This document shows positions 36,362 through 46,815 of a stretch of 64,000 bases of DNA, piece after piece. This DNA is from Nodosilinea sp. P-1105. Its GTDB lineage: Bacteria > Cyanobacteriota > Cyanobacteriia > Phormidesmidales > Phormidesmidaceae. The DNA is taken from contig NZ_SMDQ01000028.1 in assembly GCF_012911975.1 (NCBI RefSeq), forward strand, positions 1-64,000. The letters are read 5' to 3'. A program made the position numbers and the translations under genes. Under the pieces are notes generated by a model, which had not been told where the DNA came from, ran no database searches, and was given only the letters and a program-made list of their open reading frames with translations. Numbering within the stretch: position 1 is the first letter of the stretch; each line of letters starts with the position of its first letter.

Positions 36362-38884
36362 ATGACTGTATCGGAACGCGTCACGTTTTTACAGGAGCGC
36401 ACCCCCCTGAGTGTCTTGAGCCCTGAGAGCTTGAGCGCGATCGCTGACAGCATGGAGACCTGCTCCATTGCGCCCCAGGAGATGATAGTAGAAGCCGGGC
36501 AGGAGCCAGCCGGGTTGTATATCCTCTGGGAGGGCAAGCTGGAAACTGTGGAAACCGGTATGGGGGGAGTGAGTTTCTTGCCGGGTACGGTGATTAACTT
36601 AGAAGCCCTGCTGCTGAGTCAGCCGGTGGAACAAACTATCCATGCCCTCTGCGATAGTACAGTCTGGTTCATTGGCCGCGATCGCGTCCAGCAGATCTTA
36701 GACACCCATCCAGATATTTTGCAGACCTTTACCCGCCAGCTGGTGGAAACCGTCAAACGGCTGTCGTTTCAGGTCAACTATGAACAAGAGCGTCAGACTG
36801 TGCTGCGCCCTTACCTGGTCACCCGGGCCAAGCGGGGGGTGATTGGCCGCAGTCGCTATGGGGATCGACTGCGATCGCAGCTGCGGGAAGCGGGCCACCA
36901 TCGTCGTCCGGTTCGGATTTTTGGAGAACCAGGGCTGGAAAAAGATAACCTGGCCGCCTTGATCCATTACGGCTCGGAGCAGCGCCGCCAACCGATCATC
37001 AAACTCGACTGTTCCAAGCTCCAGGCTAGCGGAGCTGACCTATTTGGTCGAGCCGGAGGCAAACCCGGTCTGATCGAAGCCCTGGGGCAGGGAACCCTGG
37101 TGCTAAACAACCCTGGCGAACTGGATGAAGACCTGATAGACCCAATCGTTCGATTGCTAAGAGACCGGGAGTACCAGCCGGTAGGACGCAATGGCACCAC
37201 CGTCCCACCCGTAAAGGCCCAGGCCCGGATTATTTTAATTTCAGAACAGGCCGTACCAGCCCTTGATAATCTAGTCAGCGACACCATCAAGGTACCCCCC
37301 TTGCGGGTCCGCAAGGCTGATTTAGAAGACTGGGTCAATTACTACCTGTCGCTGATTTGTCGGCGTCGGGGCATCGACCGCATCCAGGTGACCCCAGAGG
37401 CGATTCGCCGGTTACAATCCTATGACTTTCCCAACAACCTGCGAGAACTGGAAAACCTGGTGGAGCGCGCTACCGCCCAAATGGCTGGCGGCGGCCTGAT
37501 CACCGAGGAAATTATCTGGCCATCCCAAAGTAAGAAAAAGCAGTTTCGGTTGAACCTGCTGAATCGCTACCCTGGTCTGCGGCGGTTTCTGCGTAGCCCC
37601 TGGTGGCCCGATCGGCTCAATTATGGAATCACCCTGACTCTGTTTGCGCTGGTGGTGGGCGTGCTGTGGGTGGGGCCCCAGACCCGCCACCAGAATGTGG
37701 CCTTGACGGTGTTTTGGGCCTGGTGGTGGCCCCTGATCTTGGTGGGATTCCCCTTTGTGGGGCGGCTGTGGTGTGCTGTTTGCCCGTTTATGATCTACGG
37801 GGAGGTGACTCAAAAACTACGCCAGCGATGGTTTCCCGGACAGCTTAAACCCTGGCCCCGACGAGCGGCAGAACGCTGGGGAGGCTGGTTCTTATTTGGT
37901 CTATTTGTGCTGATTCTGGTGTGGGAAGAGGTGTGGGATTTAGAAAATACCGCCTACCTATCCGCCTGTCTGCTACTCCTGATTACCGCCGGGGCGATGA
38001 TTTTCTCGGCCCTGTTTGAGCGGCGATTTTGGTGTCGTTACCTGTGCCCCATCGGCGGCATGAATGGCATGTTTGCCAAGCTCTCGATCACCGAGTTGCG
38101 AGCCCAGCAGGGTACCTGCTCCGCCGAATGTACCACCTATCAATGCTATAAGGGCGGTCCCCAAAAAGGAGAAGGCCAGGAAACCAATGGCTGTCCCCTC
38201 TACTCCCATCCGGCCCAGTTGGAAGATAACCGCGACTGTGTGCTCTGTATGACCTGCCTCAAAGCCTGCCCCCATCGTTCGGTAGAGTTTAACCTACGCC
38301 CCCCCGGTATTGAACTGTGGACCACCCACCAGCCCCGCTCCTATGAAATCGCCTTAATGTTTCTGCTGTTGGGAGCCGTGTACCTGCGTCGCTTGCCCGA
38401 GCTGCAGCAGCGCCTGCACCTGCAGCTCCCTCTAGATACGGCCCTCCACCACAGCCTGGTGTCCTTCGGTATCTTGGCCCTACCGGCCCTGCTGCCCCTA
38501 ACGGTGGAAGCAGTGGGCTGGCTCTGGCAGCAAGGGCGATCGCGGTCCCAACCCCACTCCTTTGTCAAACTGGCCTATGGCTATCTACCTCTGGTGTGGG
38601 CGGCCAACCTAGCCCACTATCTCCGCCTAGGTCTATTGGAGGGAGGACGGGTTTTGCCAGTCTCTTTGGCCACCTTTGGGGCATCAGGGGCAAATCTGCC
38701 GGTTTGGGTGGCCCACCCCGCAGTGGTAGCCTTTCTACAGGGGGTGACCCTGCTTATGGGCATCGGGTTATCAATTTGGCTGACCCAGAAAATTGCCCGC
38801 CAACCCCTGGTCTATCGGCTGGCTAATCACAGTTGTACCGTGTTGCTGGGGGCCAGCCTATGGTGGATTGTGGTCGGGCTTTAG
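36362..38884 (+). CDS. Fusion protein: cNMP-binding domain + degenerate sigma-54-activator-type AAA+ + NosR/NapH-like membrane 4Fe-4S polyferredoxin
   Basis: cNMP-like N-terminus; KLDCSKLQASGADLFGRAGGKPGLIEALGQGTLVLNNPGEL...LRDREYQPVGRNG...PNNLRELENLVERA; then TM region with WCAVCPF, WCRYLCPIGG, CVLCMTCLKACPHRSVEF. Confidence 0.9.
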   Translation: MTVSERVTFLQERTPLSVLSPESLSAIADSMETCSIAPQEMIVEAGQEPAGLYILWEGKLETVETGMGGVSFLPGTVINLEALLLSQPVEQTIHALCDSTVWFIGRDRVQQILDTHPDILQTFTRQLVETVKRLSFQVNYEQERQTVLRPYLVTRAKRGVIGRSRYGDRLRSQLREAGHHRRPVRIFGEPGLEKDNLAALIHYGSEQRRQPIIKLDCSKLQASGADLFGRAGGKPGLIEALGQGTLVLNNPGELDEDLIDPIVRLLRDREYQPVGRNGTTVPPVKAQARIILISEQAVPALDNLVSDTIKVPPLRVRKADLEDWVNYYLSLICRRRGIDRIQVTPEAIRRLQSYDFPNNLRELENLVERATAQMAGGGLITEEIIWPSQSKKKQFRLNLLNRYPGLRRFLRSPWWPDRLNYGITLTLFALVVGVLWVGPQTRHQNVALTVFWAWWWPLILVGFPFVGRLWCAVCPFMIYGEVTQKLRQRWFPGQLKPWPRRAAERWGGWFLFGLFVLILVWEEVWDLENTAYLSACLLLLITAGAMIFSALFERRFWCRYLCPIGGMNGMFAKLSITELRAQQGTCSAECTTYQCYKGGPQKGEGQETNGCPLYSHPAQLEDNRDCVLCMTCLKACPHRSVEFNLRPPGIELWTTHQPRSYEIALMFLLLGAVYLRRLPELQQRLHLQLPLDTALHHSLVSFGILALPALLPLTVEAVGWLWQQGRSRSQPHSFVKLAYGYLPLVWAANLAHYLRLGLLEGGRVLPVSLATFGASGANLPVWVAHPAVVAFLQGVTLLMGIGLSIWLTQKIARQPLVYRLANHSCTVLLGASLWWIVVGL

Positions 38885-39002
38885 AACCAGTATGTAAAGT
38901 TTTCACCAAGCACCTACATTTGGGACCTCAGCCAACATTGTCTTGGCGTCTGAGTCTGTTAGATTACCACCACCGCCTGAATTAATCTTCACTGGTTGTC
39001 CC

Positions 39003-39866
39003 ATGCTCCAGGATAGTTCGCTGGACTTTAAGCTTGTTCAACGGGTCTGTTTACTACAGCATGCCCTGGACCAGGCTATGGAGACGCTGGAAGAGATGCA
39101 GCAGCAGGTGGCTAATCACCAAATGCTGCAAGCTCACTTGGCCCAGACGGAAGAATATGCCAACGTGCAGCAAAAGATCATTATTAACCTACAGCGACAA
39201 TTGCAGGGCAAGGACCAGTGGCAGCAACAGATGGTCAGCCAACTCCTGGTTGAGGTCAGAGCCCTGGTCACCGATCAACAGTTAGAGCTAGAACGGCTGC
39301 GGGTCAGAATTTACCAAAGCCAGGCGGAAGTACAAGACTACCTGGTGCGGTTGAAAAATCACTACCAAACCCTTTCCATCAGTTTCACTCCTGATCAAGA
39401 GCAGGACTTGAATTCAGAGGTGATGATTGTCCGGGCGCTGACGGTCAGCCTCAGCAGCCAGTTACAGGCCGCCCAGCAGCACATCCAACAGCTAGACAGT
39501 ACCCTGACCAAATATCAGGTGACCTTTGCTCGCCTGCACGCTCAAGTCAACCAGGGGCCCCCTCTAGAGACTAGTTTCCACAGCCCCACCCCTGATGGGC
39601 ATCAACCAGAACCGGCCCTAACGGCGATCGCCGATGACCCCATTGCCCTGCGGGCCATCGTGGAAGCCCAAAAACAAAAAATCGACGAACTCACCGACGA
39701 GCTAAGCTACCAGTTTCGCCAGCAGACCAGTCTCAAATATCGCTGTCAAGAAATCGCCGCCGAGCGCGATCGCCTGAGGCAGCAAGCGATCGTCCTAAAG
39801 CTAGAAAATGAGGCCCTGCAAGAACAAGTGATCCCCCAGAACTGGCTAATGGATTCGACGTCGTAG
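39003..39866 (+). CDS. Coiled-coil hypothetical protein
   Basis: Gln-rich long heptad-like helices; ATG at 39003. Confidence 0.6.
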   Translation: MLQDSSLDFKLVQRVCLLQHALDQAMETLEEMQQQVANHQMLQAHLAQTEEYANVQQKIIINLQRQLQGKDQWQQQMVSQLLVEVRALVTDQQLELERLRVRIYQSQAEVQDYLVRLKNHYQTLSISFTPDQEQDLNSEVMIVRALTVSLSSQLQAAQQHIQQLDSTLTKYQVTFARLHAQVNQGPPLETSFHSPTPDGHQPEPALTAIADDPIALRAIVEAQKQKIDELTDELSYQFRQQTSLKYRCQEIAAERDRLRQQAIVLKLENEALQEQVIPQNWLMDSTS

Positions 39867-39948
39867 ATTCATCCCTCAGCCGTGGGTTACGGCGGCAGTT
39901 AAGTGACCTAGCGATCGCCCTAACCCCGACCGCCTAACCCACGCTACG

Positions 39949-39969
39949 AATCCAAAATCCAAAATCCAA
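39949..39969. repeat. Heptanucleotide tandem repeat AATCCAA x3
   Basis: Read directly; STRR-like intergenic repeat. Confidence 0.85.
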
Positions 39970-39982
39970 AATTTCTTCACCC

Positions 39983-41602
39983 CTACCCCCGAGCCTCACC
40001 CTCCGGCAACACCTTAACCAGCAGGGGGGCTAGCTCATTCTTTAGCTGCCCGGCCCGAATAAACTCGGCGTAGGTATCCACTTCGATGGCCAGCAATTCT
40101 TCCCGCAGCTGCTCCGAGGCATATTCGCGGATGACGGTATGCTGCTGCTCCAGTTTGGTCACCCTGTCGTTAACCTCATTCAGTTGGCCATCCACTAGCG
40201 CCATTTGGTAACTGATAAACTCAGGGTCAAATTCTTGATTGGCCTTAATGTCCTCCAGCCGCTGCATGACTCGATTCAGGGCCACTCGGTGGGCGATCAT
40301 CTGGCTGTATTCTAGCCGCAAGGGCTGATCCCCCAGCAGACCCAAATACTCTAGCAGGGGCTTGGTGGTTAACCCCTGGACCAGCAAGGTAAACAGCATC
40401 ACCCCAAACACGATGGAAATAATTTCCTGACGATCGGCCAAGACTGTTGGCACACTTAGGGCCAGGGCGACGGAGACCGATCCCCGCAGGCCACCCCACC
40501 AGAGAATAATCTGTCCTTTTAGCGGTAGCTCCATATTGGGACCCGTGACCGCATTGCTAAAGGCCCCCAGGCCAAAGACACTCACCGCCCGGGCAACCAA
40601 CATAATCACAATGGCGATCAAAATTTTGTCTAACTCATCCAATAACCCCTGAAATTGCACCTGGTCGCCAATCAGCAAAAACACGATGGAGTTGATAAAA
40701 AACGAGACAAACTCCCAAAATTCCGATACCACCAGCCGGGTGCGGGGGCTCATACCAATACGAGAGCCAAAGTTACCTAAAATCAGGCCAGTGGTGACCA
40801 CAGCAATTACCCCAGATCCCCCCAATTCTTCAGCCACCAAGTAGGTACCATAGGCCGACACCAGAGTGAGCGACTGCTCGACTAGGGGAATGTCAAATCG
40901 CTGGGTCAAAAACGACAGGCCAAAGCCAATCAGCCCACCAATGCTAATACCCACCCCCACAAACACCAAAAACCGAGCCACGGTCACAGATAGGTCAAAC
41001 TGTTCAAGCCCCAGGGCAATACCCAACAGCAGGTTAAACGCCACTACAGCCACCCCGTCGTTAAACAGGCTTTCCCCTTCCATGATGGTGGTGAGTTTTT
41101 TGTCCACCCCCAGCTCACGAAATAGGGCCACCACCGACACGGGGTCAGTGGCTGATAGGCTAGCCCCCACCAACAGAGCCGTGGCCAAGGAGGCTCCCGC
41201 AAAAGCTTGCAGACCAAATACCAGACTGCCCACACAGATAACCACCCCGACAATTGCGTAGAGCACAATCGGCACGGCATACTGTTTCAGCCGCTTCCAG
41301 GGCAGGTTCCAGGCGGCTTCAAACAGCAGCGGCGGCAAAAAGATGAACAGAATCAACTGGGGAGAGAGGTTAATCAATCGCACATCCAGCACCGCCAGGC
41401 CCAACCCCACTAGCAACAGCAGCAGGGTATAGGGAATATTGCGTAGCACACTAAACACCCGGGACAGGGTGGCTACCCCCAGCGACACCGACAGCACCAG
41501 GCAAAACTGGCGCAGGTTCGCCTCAATATTTGGATCTTCAAGGACGGGTTCAACAACGGTCAGTAGTTCCATAAAGGTGCTAATCCTGATTGATAAGAAC
41601 AC
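39983..41602 (-). CDS. CPA1-family Na+/H+ antiporter
   Basis: GASLSATDPVSVVALFRELGVDKKLTTIMEGESLFNDGVAVV signature; multiple TM; C-terminal soluble helix. Confidence 0.92.
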   Translation of the reverse strand: MFLSIRISTFMELLTVVEPVLEDPNIEANLRQFCLVLSVSLGVATLSRVFSVLRNIPYTLLLLLVGLGLAVLDVRLINLSPQLILFIFLPPLLFEAAWNLPWKRLKQYAVPIVLYAIVGVVICVGSLVFGLQAFAGASLATALLVGASLSATDPVSVVALFRELGVDKKLTTIMEGESLFNDGVAVVAFNLLLGIALGLEQFDLSVTVARFLVFVGVGISIGGLIGFGLSFLTQRFDIPLVEQSLTLVSAYGTYLVAEELGGSGVIAVVTTGLILGNFGSRIGMSPRTRLVVSEFWEFVSFFINSIVFLLIGDQVQFQGLLDELDKILIAIVIMLVARAVSVFGLGAFSNAVTGPNMELPLKGQIILWWGGLRGSVSVALALSVPTVLADRQEIISIVFGVMLFTLLVQGLTTKPLLEYLGLLGDQPLRLEYSQMIAHRVALNRVMQRLEDIKANQEFDPEFISYQMALVDGQLNEVNDRVTKLEQQHTVIREYASEQLREELLAIEVDTYAEFIRAGQLKNELAPLLVKVLPEGEARG

Positions 41603-41676
41603 CGTTGAGAATCATGACCGATCCTCAGCTGGAGTGCAAACTTTAAGCGATAACAATTTTGCCCAACCAAGGCACC

Positions 41677-43470
41677 TCAAAAGGTTTTGCGAATCGTGTT
41701 CGCCTGGGATAAAAGCGCCTCTGCAAACGATAACGATTCCTGGTGGGTTTCTCCCCCCGCCAACTGGGCCAACTCTTCTCGCCGCTCTACTAGGGAGAGG
41801 GGAGCCACCCGGACCACGGTGCGAATCGCCTCGGAGGGATCGGCATCAGCAGGAGCCGCCGGCTTACTTCTAGCCTGGGCTTGTTGTCTTCGTTGCGATC
41901 GCGACGGCTCTACCGCTCCACTATCTACCACCTGCTTACCCACCCGGAAGTGGGCATCAGCCATGGCCGCCACCATCGGTTGGTGGGTGACGCACAGCAC
42001 CTGATGTTGACGACCCAGGTGGTAAAGCTTTTCGGCGATCGCCTGGGCCACCCGCCCCGATACCCCCACATCAATTTCGTCGAACACCAAGGTACCCACC
42101 GGGTCCACCTGGGAAAAGCAGGCCTTCAGGGCCAGCAAGAACCGGCTCATTTCTCCACCGGAGGCGGTCTCCGCTAGGGGCTGTAGGGGTTCACCCGGGT
42201 TGGGGCTAAACATAAACTGGATGGCATCGGCCCCAGTGGCCGTCGGCCCCACCGGGCGTAAATCCACCTTAAATTGCACCCGGTCCATCGCCAGGGGTTT
42301 GAGCTCGTGAATCAAGCGAATTTCCAGGTCCTGGGCCACGTCCCGCCGCAGCTGCGACAGGGTGGCACAGGCGGCATCCAGGGCCGCCTGACAGCGGGCC
42401 AACTGGGCCTCTAGGTCAGCGATCGACTCCCCCTCCCCCGATAGTTCCGCTAGGGACTGCTGCACCTGATCTCGGTAGGCCATCAGCTCCGGCAGAGGGC
42501 GGCCATACTTGCGCACCAAACCCTTCAGGGTACGAATCCGCTCTTCCACCTGCTCTAACCGCTCAGGGTCGGCCTCAACACTAGCGCCATAGGCATTAAT
42601 CGCTCGGCCCGCCTCTTCCACCTGGGTCAGGGCTTCACTGACCAAGGCCAAAATCGGGGTAATCTCCTGGTCATAACGTTCCATATCGACCAAAATGCCC
42701 TCGGCCTGGCCCAACAGGTCAGCACAGGCCCCCGCCCCAGTCTCCGTTTCGTACAAAATCTGATACGCCTGGTAGCTGTTTTGCTGGAGTTCCACACTGT
42801 GGTTCAGGCGTTGCTGCTCTTGCAACAGATGATCCAGCTCCTGGGGATCATCCAGGCTGGCCTGGTCTAGCTCCCGCTGATGCAGCTGTAGCAGGTCAAG
42901 CTGGTCGCGCCGTTCTTGGTCGGCCTGGCGCCGAGCCGTCAGCTTTTGTTTGGCCTGGGTCGCTGCCCCATAGGCCACAGCCACCTGCTGTCGCTGCTGC
43001 AATACTGACTCACCCCCAAAGCCATCCAACCACTCCCGCTGCAAATCCGGAGAGCCCAACTGAACGGTCTGCCCCTGGGCGGTAATTTCCACCAGTCGCT
43101 GTCGCAGGCCTTCCAGTTGAAGTTTTGTAACTGGGTTGCCATTCAGAAACGAACGACTGCGCACAGAGGTTTTACTCAAGGTCAACTCCCGCCGCAGGGT
43201 GAGAGGGCCTTCTACGGTGGGCAAGTTCTGGGTCGCCAACCAGGGGTACAGGTCTGGCGGTAGCTCAAACACGGCCTCGACCAGTGCCTTGGTGCTGCCC
43301 GATCGCACCAACCGCTGGCTAGCTTTACCCCCCAGCACCGCATCCAGGGCATCAAGGATAATCGACTTGCCTGCTCCGGTTTCTCCGGTCAGCACATTCA
43401 GCCCCGCCTCTAACCGCAGATCGATCTGGTCGATCAAAGCAAAGTTCTCAATGTGCAGGGCCGTTAGCAT
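41677..43470 (-). CDS. recN: DNA repair protein RecN
   Basis: MLTALHIENFALIDQIDLRLEAGLNVLTGETGAGKSIILDALDAVLGGKAS; LVFDEIDVGVSGRVAQAIAEKL. Confidence 0.95.
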   Translation of the reverse strand: MLTALHIENFALIDQIDLRLEAGLNVLTGETGAGKSIILDALDAVLGGKASQRLVRSGSTKALVEAVFELPPDLYPWLATQNLPTVEGPLTLRRELTLSKTSVRSRSFLNGNPVTKLQLEGLRQRLVEITAQGQTVQLGSPDLQREWLDGFGGESVLQQRQQVAVAYGAATQAKQKLTARRQADQERRDQLDLLQLHQRELDQASLDDPQELDHLLQEQQRLNHSVELQQNSYQAYQILYETETGAGACADLLGQAEGILVDMERYDQEITPILALVSEALTQVEEAGRAINAYGASVEADPERLEQVEERIRTLKGLVRKYGRPLPELMAYRDQVQQSLAELSGEGESIADLEAQLARCQAALDAACATLSQLRRDVAQDLEIRLIHELKPLAMDRVQFKVDLRPVGPTATGADAIQFMFSPNPGEPLQPLAETASGGEMSRFLLALKACFSQVDPVGTLVFDEIDVGVSGRVAQAIAEKLYHLGRQHQVLCVTHQPMVAAMADAHFRVGKQVVDSGAVEPSRSQRRQQAQARSKPAAPADADPSEAIRTVVRVAPLSLVERREELAQLAGGETHQESLSFAEALLSQANTIRKTF

Positions 43471-43550
43471 AGGAGCAGTGTTTTAGTACCCACGTATTTT
43501 AATGGGAACCGCTGTAGATACGCTGCAGAAGAAGTACTAGGTACAACACT

Positions 43551-44066
43551 CTAATCCAAACACCCCTCGTCTAAATCTCGGGCGGTGGTGGGTGGGTAAG
43601 TACCCATGGGTGGGTAGGTTGTGGGTTGGATGGGCCGCCCTAAGATTGACCTTTGGGGTTGGGGGGGCGAGACGCTGTCATTCTCACAGAGGGCTTCTAC
43701 TTCAATTTCCACTAGCATGTCAGGATTCATCAACCGGGGGATCTCGACAGTGGTATTGACTGGCGGATGATCGGCAAACAGTTCTTGATGCACCTGGGCG
43801 ACATCATCCCAGTAGCCTAAGTCAGTGAGATAAATTCGGGTCCTGACCACATCGTCTAAATCAGCGCCAAGCTCCTCTAGGGCCTCTTGAATAATCTCAA
43901 AGCACCGCTGGGCCTGGGCGTAGGCATCCCCTGGGGCAAAGGTGCCCCCCTGGCCATCGCTGGGAACTGTACCAGAGACAAACACCTGCTGGCCAACCCG
44001 CAAGGCTCGACAGTAGCCGACTTTGTCTTCCCAAGGGGTGCCCGAAAATGCACGCTGACGAACCAT
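43551..44066 (-). CDS. RidA family protein
   Basis: GVGRVGQQVFVSGTVPS-type core; RTRIYLTDLGYWDDVAQVHQELFADHPPVNTTVEIPRLMNPDMLVEIEVEAL; unusual C-terminal tail. Confidence 0.88.
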   Translation of the reverse strand: MVRQRAFSGTPWEDKVGYCRALRVGQQVFVSGTVPSDGQGGTFAPGDAYAQAQRCFEIIQEALEELGADLDDVVRTRIYLTDLGYWDDVAQVHQELFADHPPVNTTVEIPRLMNPDMLVEIEVEALCENDSVSPPQPQRSILGRPIQPTTYPPMGTYPPTTARDLDEGCLD

Positions 44067-44075
44067 GATGATGGA

Positions 44076-44981
44076 TTACTCTGGTAAGTTTCTTAGGTGG
44101 GTTTGCGCCTTAGAGGCCCAGGCACGGTTACCCATGGTGGCGTAGAGGCTTCTAGCGTACTCTAGTACAGGGCGGGCCTCCTCGTATCGCTCTAGCTGAA
44201 TAAACGCTAGCCCAGCACTATAGTAAGCATCAGCGTAACTACCATTGAGCTGGGTTGCCATCCGAAAAGAATCCAGCGCTAATTCTGTTTGGCCTTGGTT
44301 AAACCGGGCAATGCCCAAGTTGTAGTGGGCCTCGGCGTAGCGGGGCTGAATCTCTAGTGCCTGGGTTAAGGCCGCTTCCGCCTCTGTGTTTTGCCCTTGC
44401 TGCAGATAAATAATGCCCCGTTGAAAATGGGATTCAGGGGCGCTAGGGCTATACTCTCCGGCTCGCTCTAGCGCCGCTAGGGCGTCGGCAAATCGTTCTT
44501 GCCCCTGGTAAACCAGGCCTAGGTTGTAGTAAGCGTTACCCAGATCGGGTTGGATCTGTAGAGCTCGCTTTAAGTACGCTTCGGCCTGATCGAGATTATT
44601 CCCTTCGATCAAGGCCCCTCCCAGGTTGGCGTAGGCCATGGCAAAGTCGGGATCAGCTCGAATCGCCTGCCAAAAGGCCGAGGCGGCTTCCTGTAGTTCT
44701 CCTTTCTGGCGTAGGGCCAACCCCAGGTTGTAGTGGGCGGCGGCCAAATTGGGAGCCAAAGTGGCGGCCTGCTGAAACTGGGCGATCGCCGCGTCTACTT
44801 GCCCCTGCTGTATCAACCCTAGCCCCTGATTTAGGGCTGCTTCTGCGGCCTCGGGTTGGGCCTCAGCGGGTGGGGTATCAACGGACAGGGCAACGGGGAC
44901 ATGGACACAGGCCACTGACAGGCCGGTGATCAGCCCCAGGGCCAAAGAAATGCTGGTGTTAATCAAAGGAGCGTTTGTCAT
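44076..44981 (-). CDS. TPR repeat protein, exported
   Basis: Repeated AAAHYNLGLALRQKGELQEAASAFWQAIRADPDF units; N-terminal signal. Confidence 0.92.
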   Translation of the reverse strand: MTNAPLINTSISLALGLITGLSVACVHVPVALSVDTPPAEAQPEAAEAALNQGLGLIQQGQVDAAIAQFQQAATLAPNLAAAHYNLGLALRQKGELQEAASAFWQAIRADPDFAMAYANLGGALIEGNNLDQAEAYLKRALQIQPDLGNAYYNLGLVYQGQERFADALAALERAGEYSPSAPESHFQRGIIYLQQGQNTEAEAALTQALEIQPRYAEAHYNLGIARFNQGQTELALDSFRMATQLNGSYADAYYSAGLAFIQLERYEEARPVLEYARSLYATMGNRAWASKAQTHLRNLPE

Positions 44982-45257
44982 AGGGCACAGCTTAGCGCTA
45001 TGAAAGGGCCTTAACCATAAAAAAAGAACACAATTTTTTCAAGTTTATCCAGACCATGGCCTCATGTACATGAAGAGATTGTTAGTGTTAGGCCAGGGCA
45101 GTGGTCAACGGACCATCTAGTTGCTAGCCAATTAAAGAACTGTCCCTCAGGTGCGGAGATCCCATCTTCGCAGTTGAGGTATTCCCTATCACAAAACCTG
45201 TGGTTGTTCCCGGATGACGTCTCACTAACTCGTTCCTGCTTAAAACCAGGTAGTCCT

Positions 45258-45848
45258 ATGGTCACTATGAGTTCATCCGTTATGTTTTCAATGCCCCTGC
45301 AATCTACCTTGTCCCATTCTGATAATGTTTTTCTCAAAGCTGTATTAGAGGGATTCGCCGATGGGATCTTAATTCTTGCAGAAGACGGATCCTGCATTCA
45401 CAGCAATCAGGAGGGCCGTGCCCTCTGCCTTAACCTTAGCCCTAATAGCCATGGGGTGCCCCCCTGTCTGTGGGCGATGGGCAAACACCTGCTGGAGAGT
45501 CGCGATTTGTTTCCCGATCATTCCCTGGTGCTAACTCAGCAGTTTACTGCCCAGGGGGGCGATCAAATTCGGGCTCGGGTGCAGTGGTTAGATTTACCCT
45601 CTGCCTCAGAGACCTACTTGCTGATTTCCTTGGAAAACCAAACCCGTTCGCTCTATACGTCGGCCCTGCTAGAAGCGGTGCAGTATAACCTTACCCCTCG
45701 GGAAAAGGATGTTTGGTTACTGCGGCGCGCCAGCCGCAGCTACGACGAAATTGCCAAGGCCCTTTACATCACTGTGAATACGGTCAAGCGCCATATCAAG
45801 AACATTAACGCTAAGCGCCGCGAGGTAATCGAGTTGATGGCTAACTAG
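45258..45848 (+). CDS. LuxR-type HTH regulator with PAS-like N-terminus
   Basis: FLKAVLEGFADGILILAEDGSCIHSNQEGRALC; C-terminal NLTPREKDVWLLRRASRSYDEIAKALYITVNTVKRHIKNINAKR. Confidence 0.85.
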   Translation: MVTMSSSVMFSMPLQSTLSHSDNVFLKAVLEGFADGILILAEDGSCIHSNQEGRALCLNLSPNSHGVPPCLWAMGKHLLESRDLFPDHSLVLTQQFTAQGGDQIRARVQWLDLPSASETYLLISLENQTRSLYTSALLEAVQYNLTPREKDVWLLRRASRSYDEIAKALYITVNTVKRHIKNINAKRREVIELMAN

Positions 45849-45991
45849 GCAGCGGAGTGGGTATCGGCTGCCAGGGACCCAAACCCCGGTCTCCGATACC
45901 CAAATCCTGCCCTTGGGGCAGGCCGCGATCGCTTAAGCTAGTGCTTAACAGGCTACTCCTTGCCCCTACTGTTATTCTTGAAACCCTGCCT

Positions 45992-46771
45992 ATGTTGCCT
46001 AAGGAAGAGTTGCTGAAATCGGTGGACAATCGCGACTGCCTAGCCCGGGTGCTTGACCAGGCCGAACAAGCTATTCGCACCTGGGAGACGGTGGTCACCG
46101 ATTTTCTGTCCCCACCGGAACGGGTGGAAGCCGAGACCATCTTTCAGCGCCTGACGGATGTTCATGTCCTGTCGTGGGGAGGCTATCCCCAGGCAGAACG
46201 GCAGCGGTTGGCGATCGCCCGCACCGATCTCCCCCTGGACCAGAGTCAGATTTCCCTGGCCCTGATCAACCTGGCGGGCAACTTTATGTTTGACCCTGCC
46301 ACCCATCGCGATTTTCTGGGGGCGATTCTGGGCACCGGCATTGTCCGCGAAAAGGTGGGTGACATCATTGTGCTGGGGGAACGGGGAGCCCAGGCGATTG
46401 TGGTGCCAGAGCTGGTGGAGTTCTTTACCCAGGCCCTGACCCAGGTGCGATCGGTGCCGGTTAAGACCCAACCTCTGGACTGGGACCAGCTCAGGGTGCG
46501 CCCCCCCAAAAAGAAAGAAATGACCACTGTGGAAGCCTCCTTAAGGCTGGATGCAGTGGCCTCTGCTGGGTTTGGCATGTCCCGCAGCAAAATGGCCGAT
46601 CTGATCGGTGCCGGTGACGTGCGGGTCAATTGGCAGGCCGTCACCCAGCCCAGCCACACCCTAGCCGCTGGCGATCTGGTGGCTATTCGCGGCAAGGGAC
46701 GGTTGGAAATTGGCGACGTAGCCATCACTAAAAAAGAACGGTACCGGGTTAACCTCACCCGGTACCTATAG
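45992..46771 (+). CDS. Photosystem II S4 domain protein (YlmH-like RNA-binding)
   Basis: HVLSWGGYPQAERQRLAIAR...GNFMFDPATHRDFLGAILGTGIVREKVGDI; S4 domain RLDAVASAGFGMSRSKMADLIGAGDVRVNW. Confidence 0.92.
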   Translation: MLPKEELLKSVDNRDCLARVLDQAEQAIRTWETVVTDFLSPPERVEAETIFQRLTDVHVLSWGGYPQAERQRLAIARTDLPLDQSQISLALINLAGNFMFDPATHRDFLGAILGTGIVREKVGDIIVLGERGAQAIVVPELVEFFTQALTQVRSVPVKTQPLDWDQLRVRPPKKKEMTTVEASLRLDAVASAGFGMSRSKMADLIGAGDVRVNWQAVTQPSHTLAAGDLVAIRGKGRLEIGDVAITKKERYRVNLTRYL

Positions 46772-46815
46772 GATCGCCTGTCAGACCAGAGCTACCAGGC
46801 TACCCTGCCCAAAAC

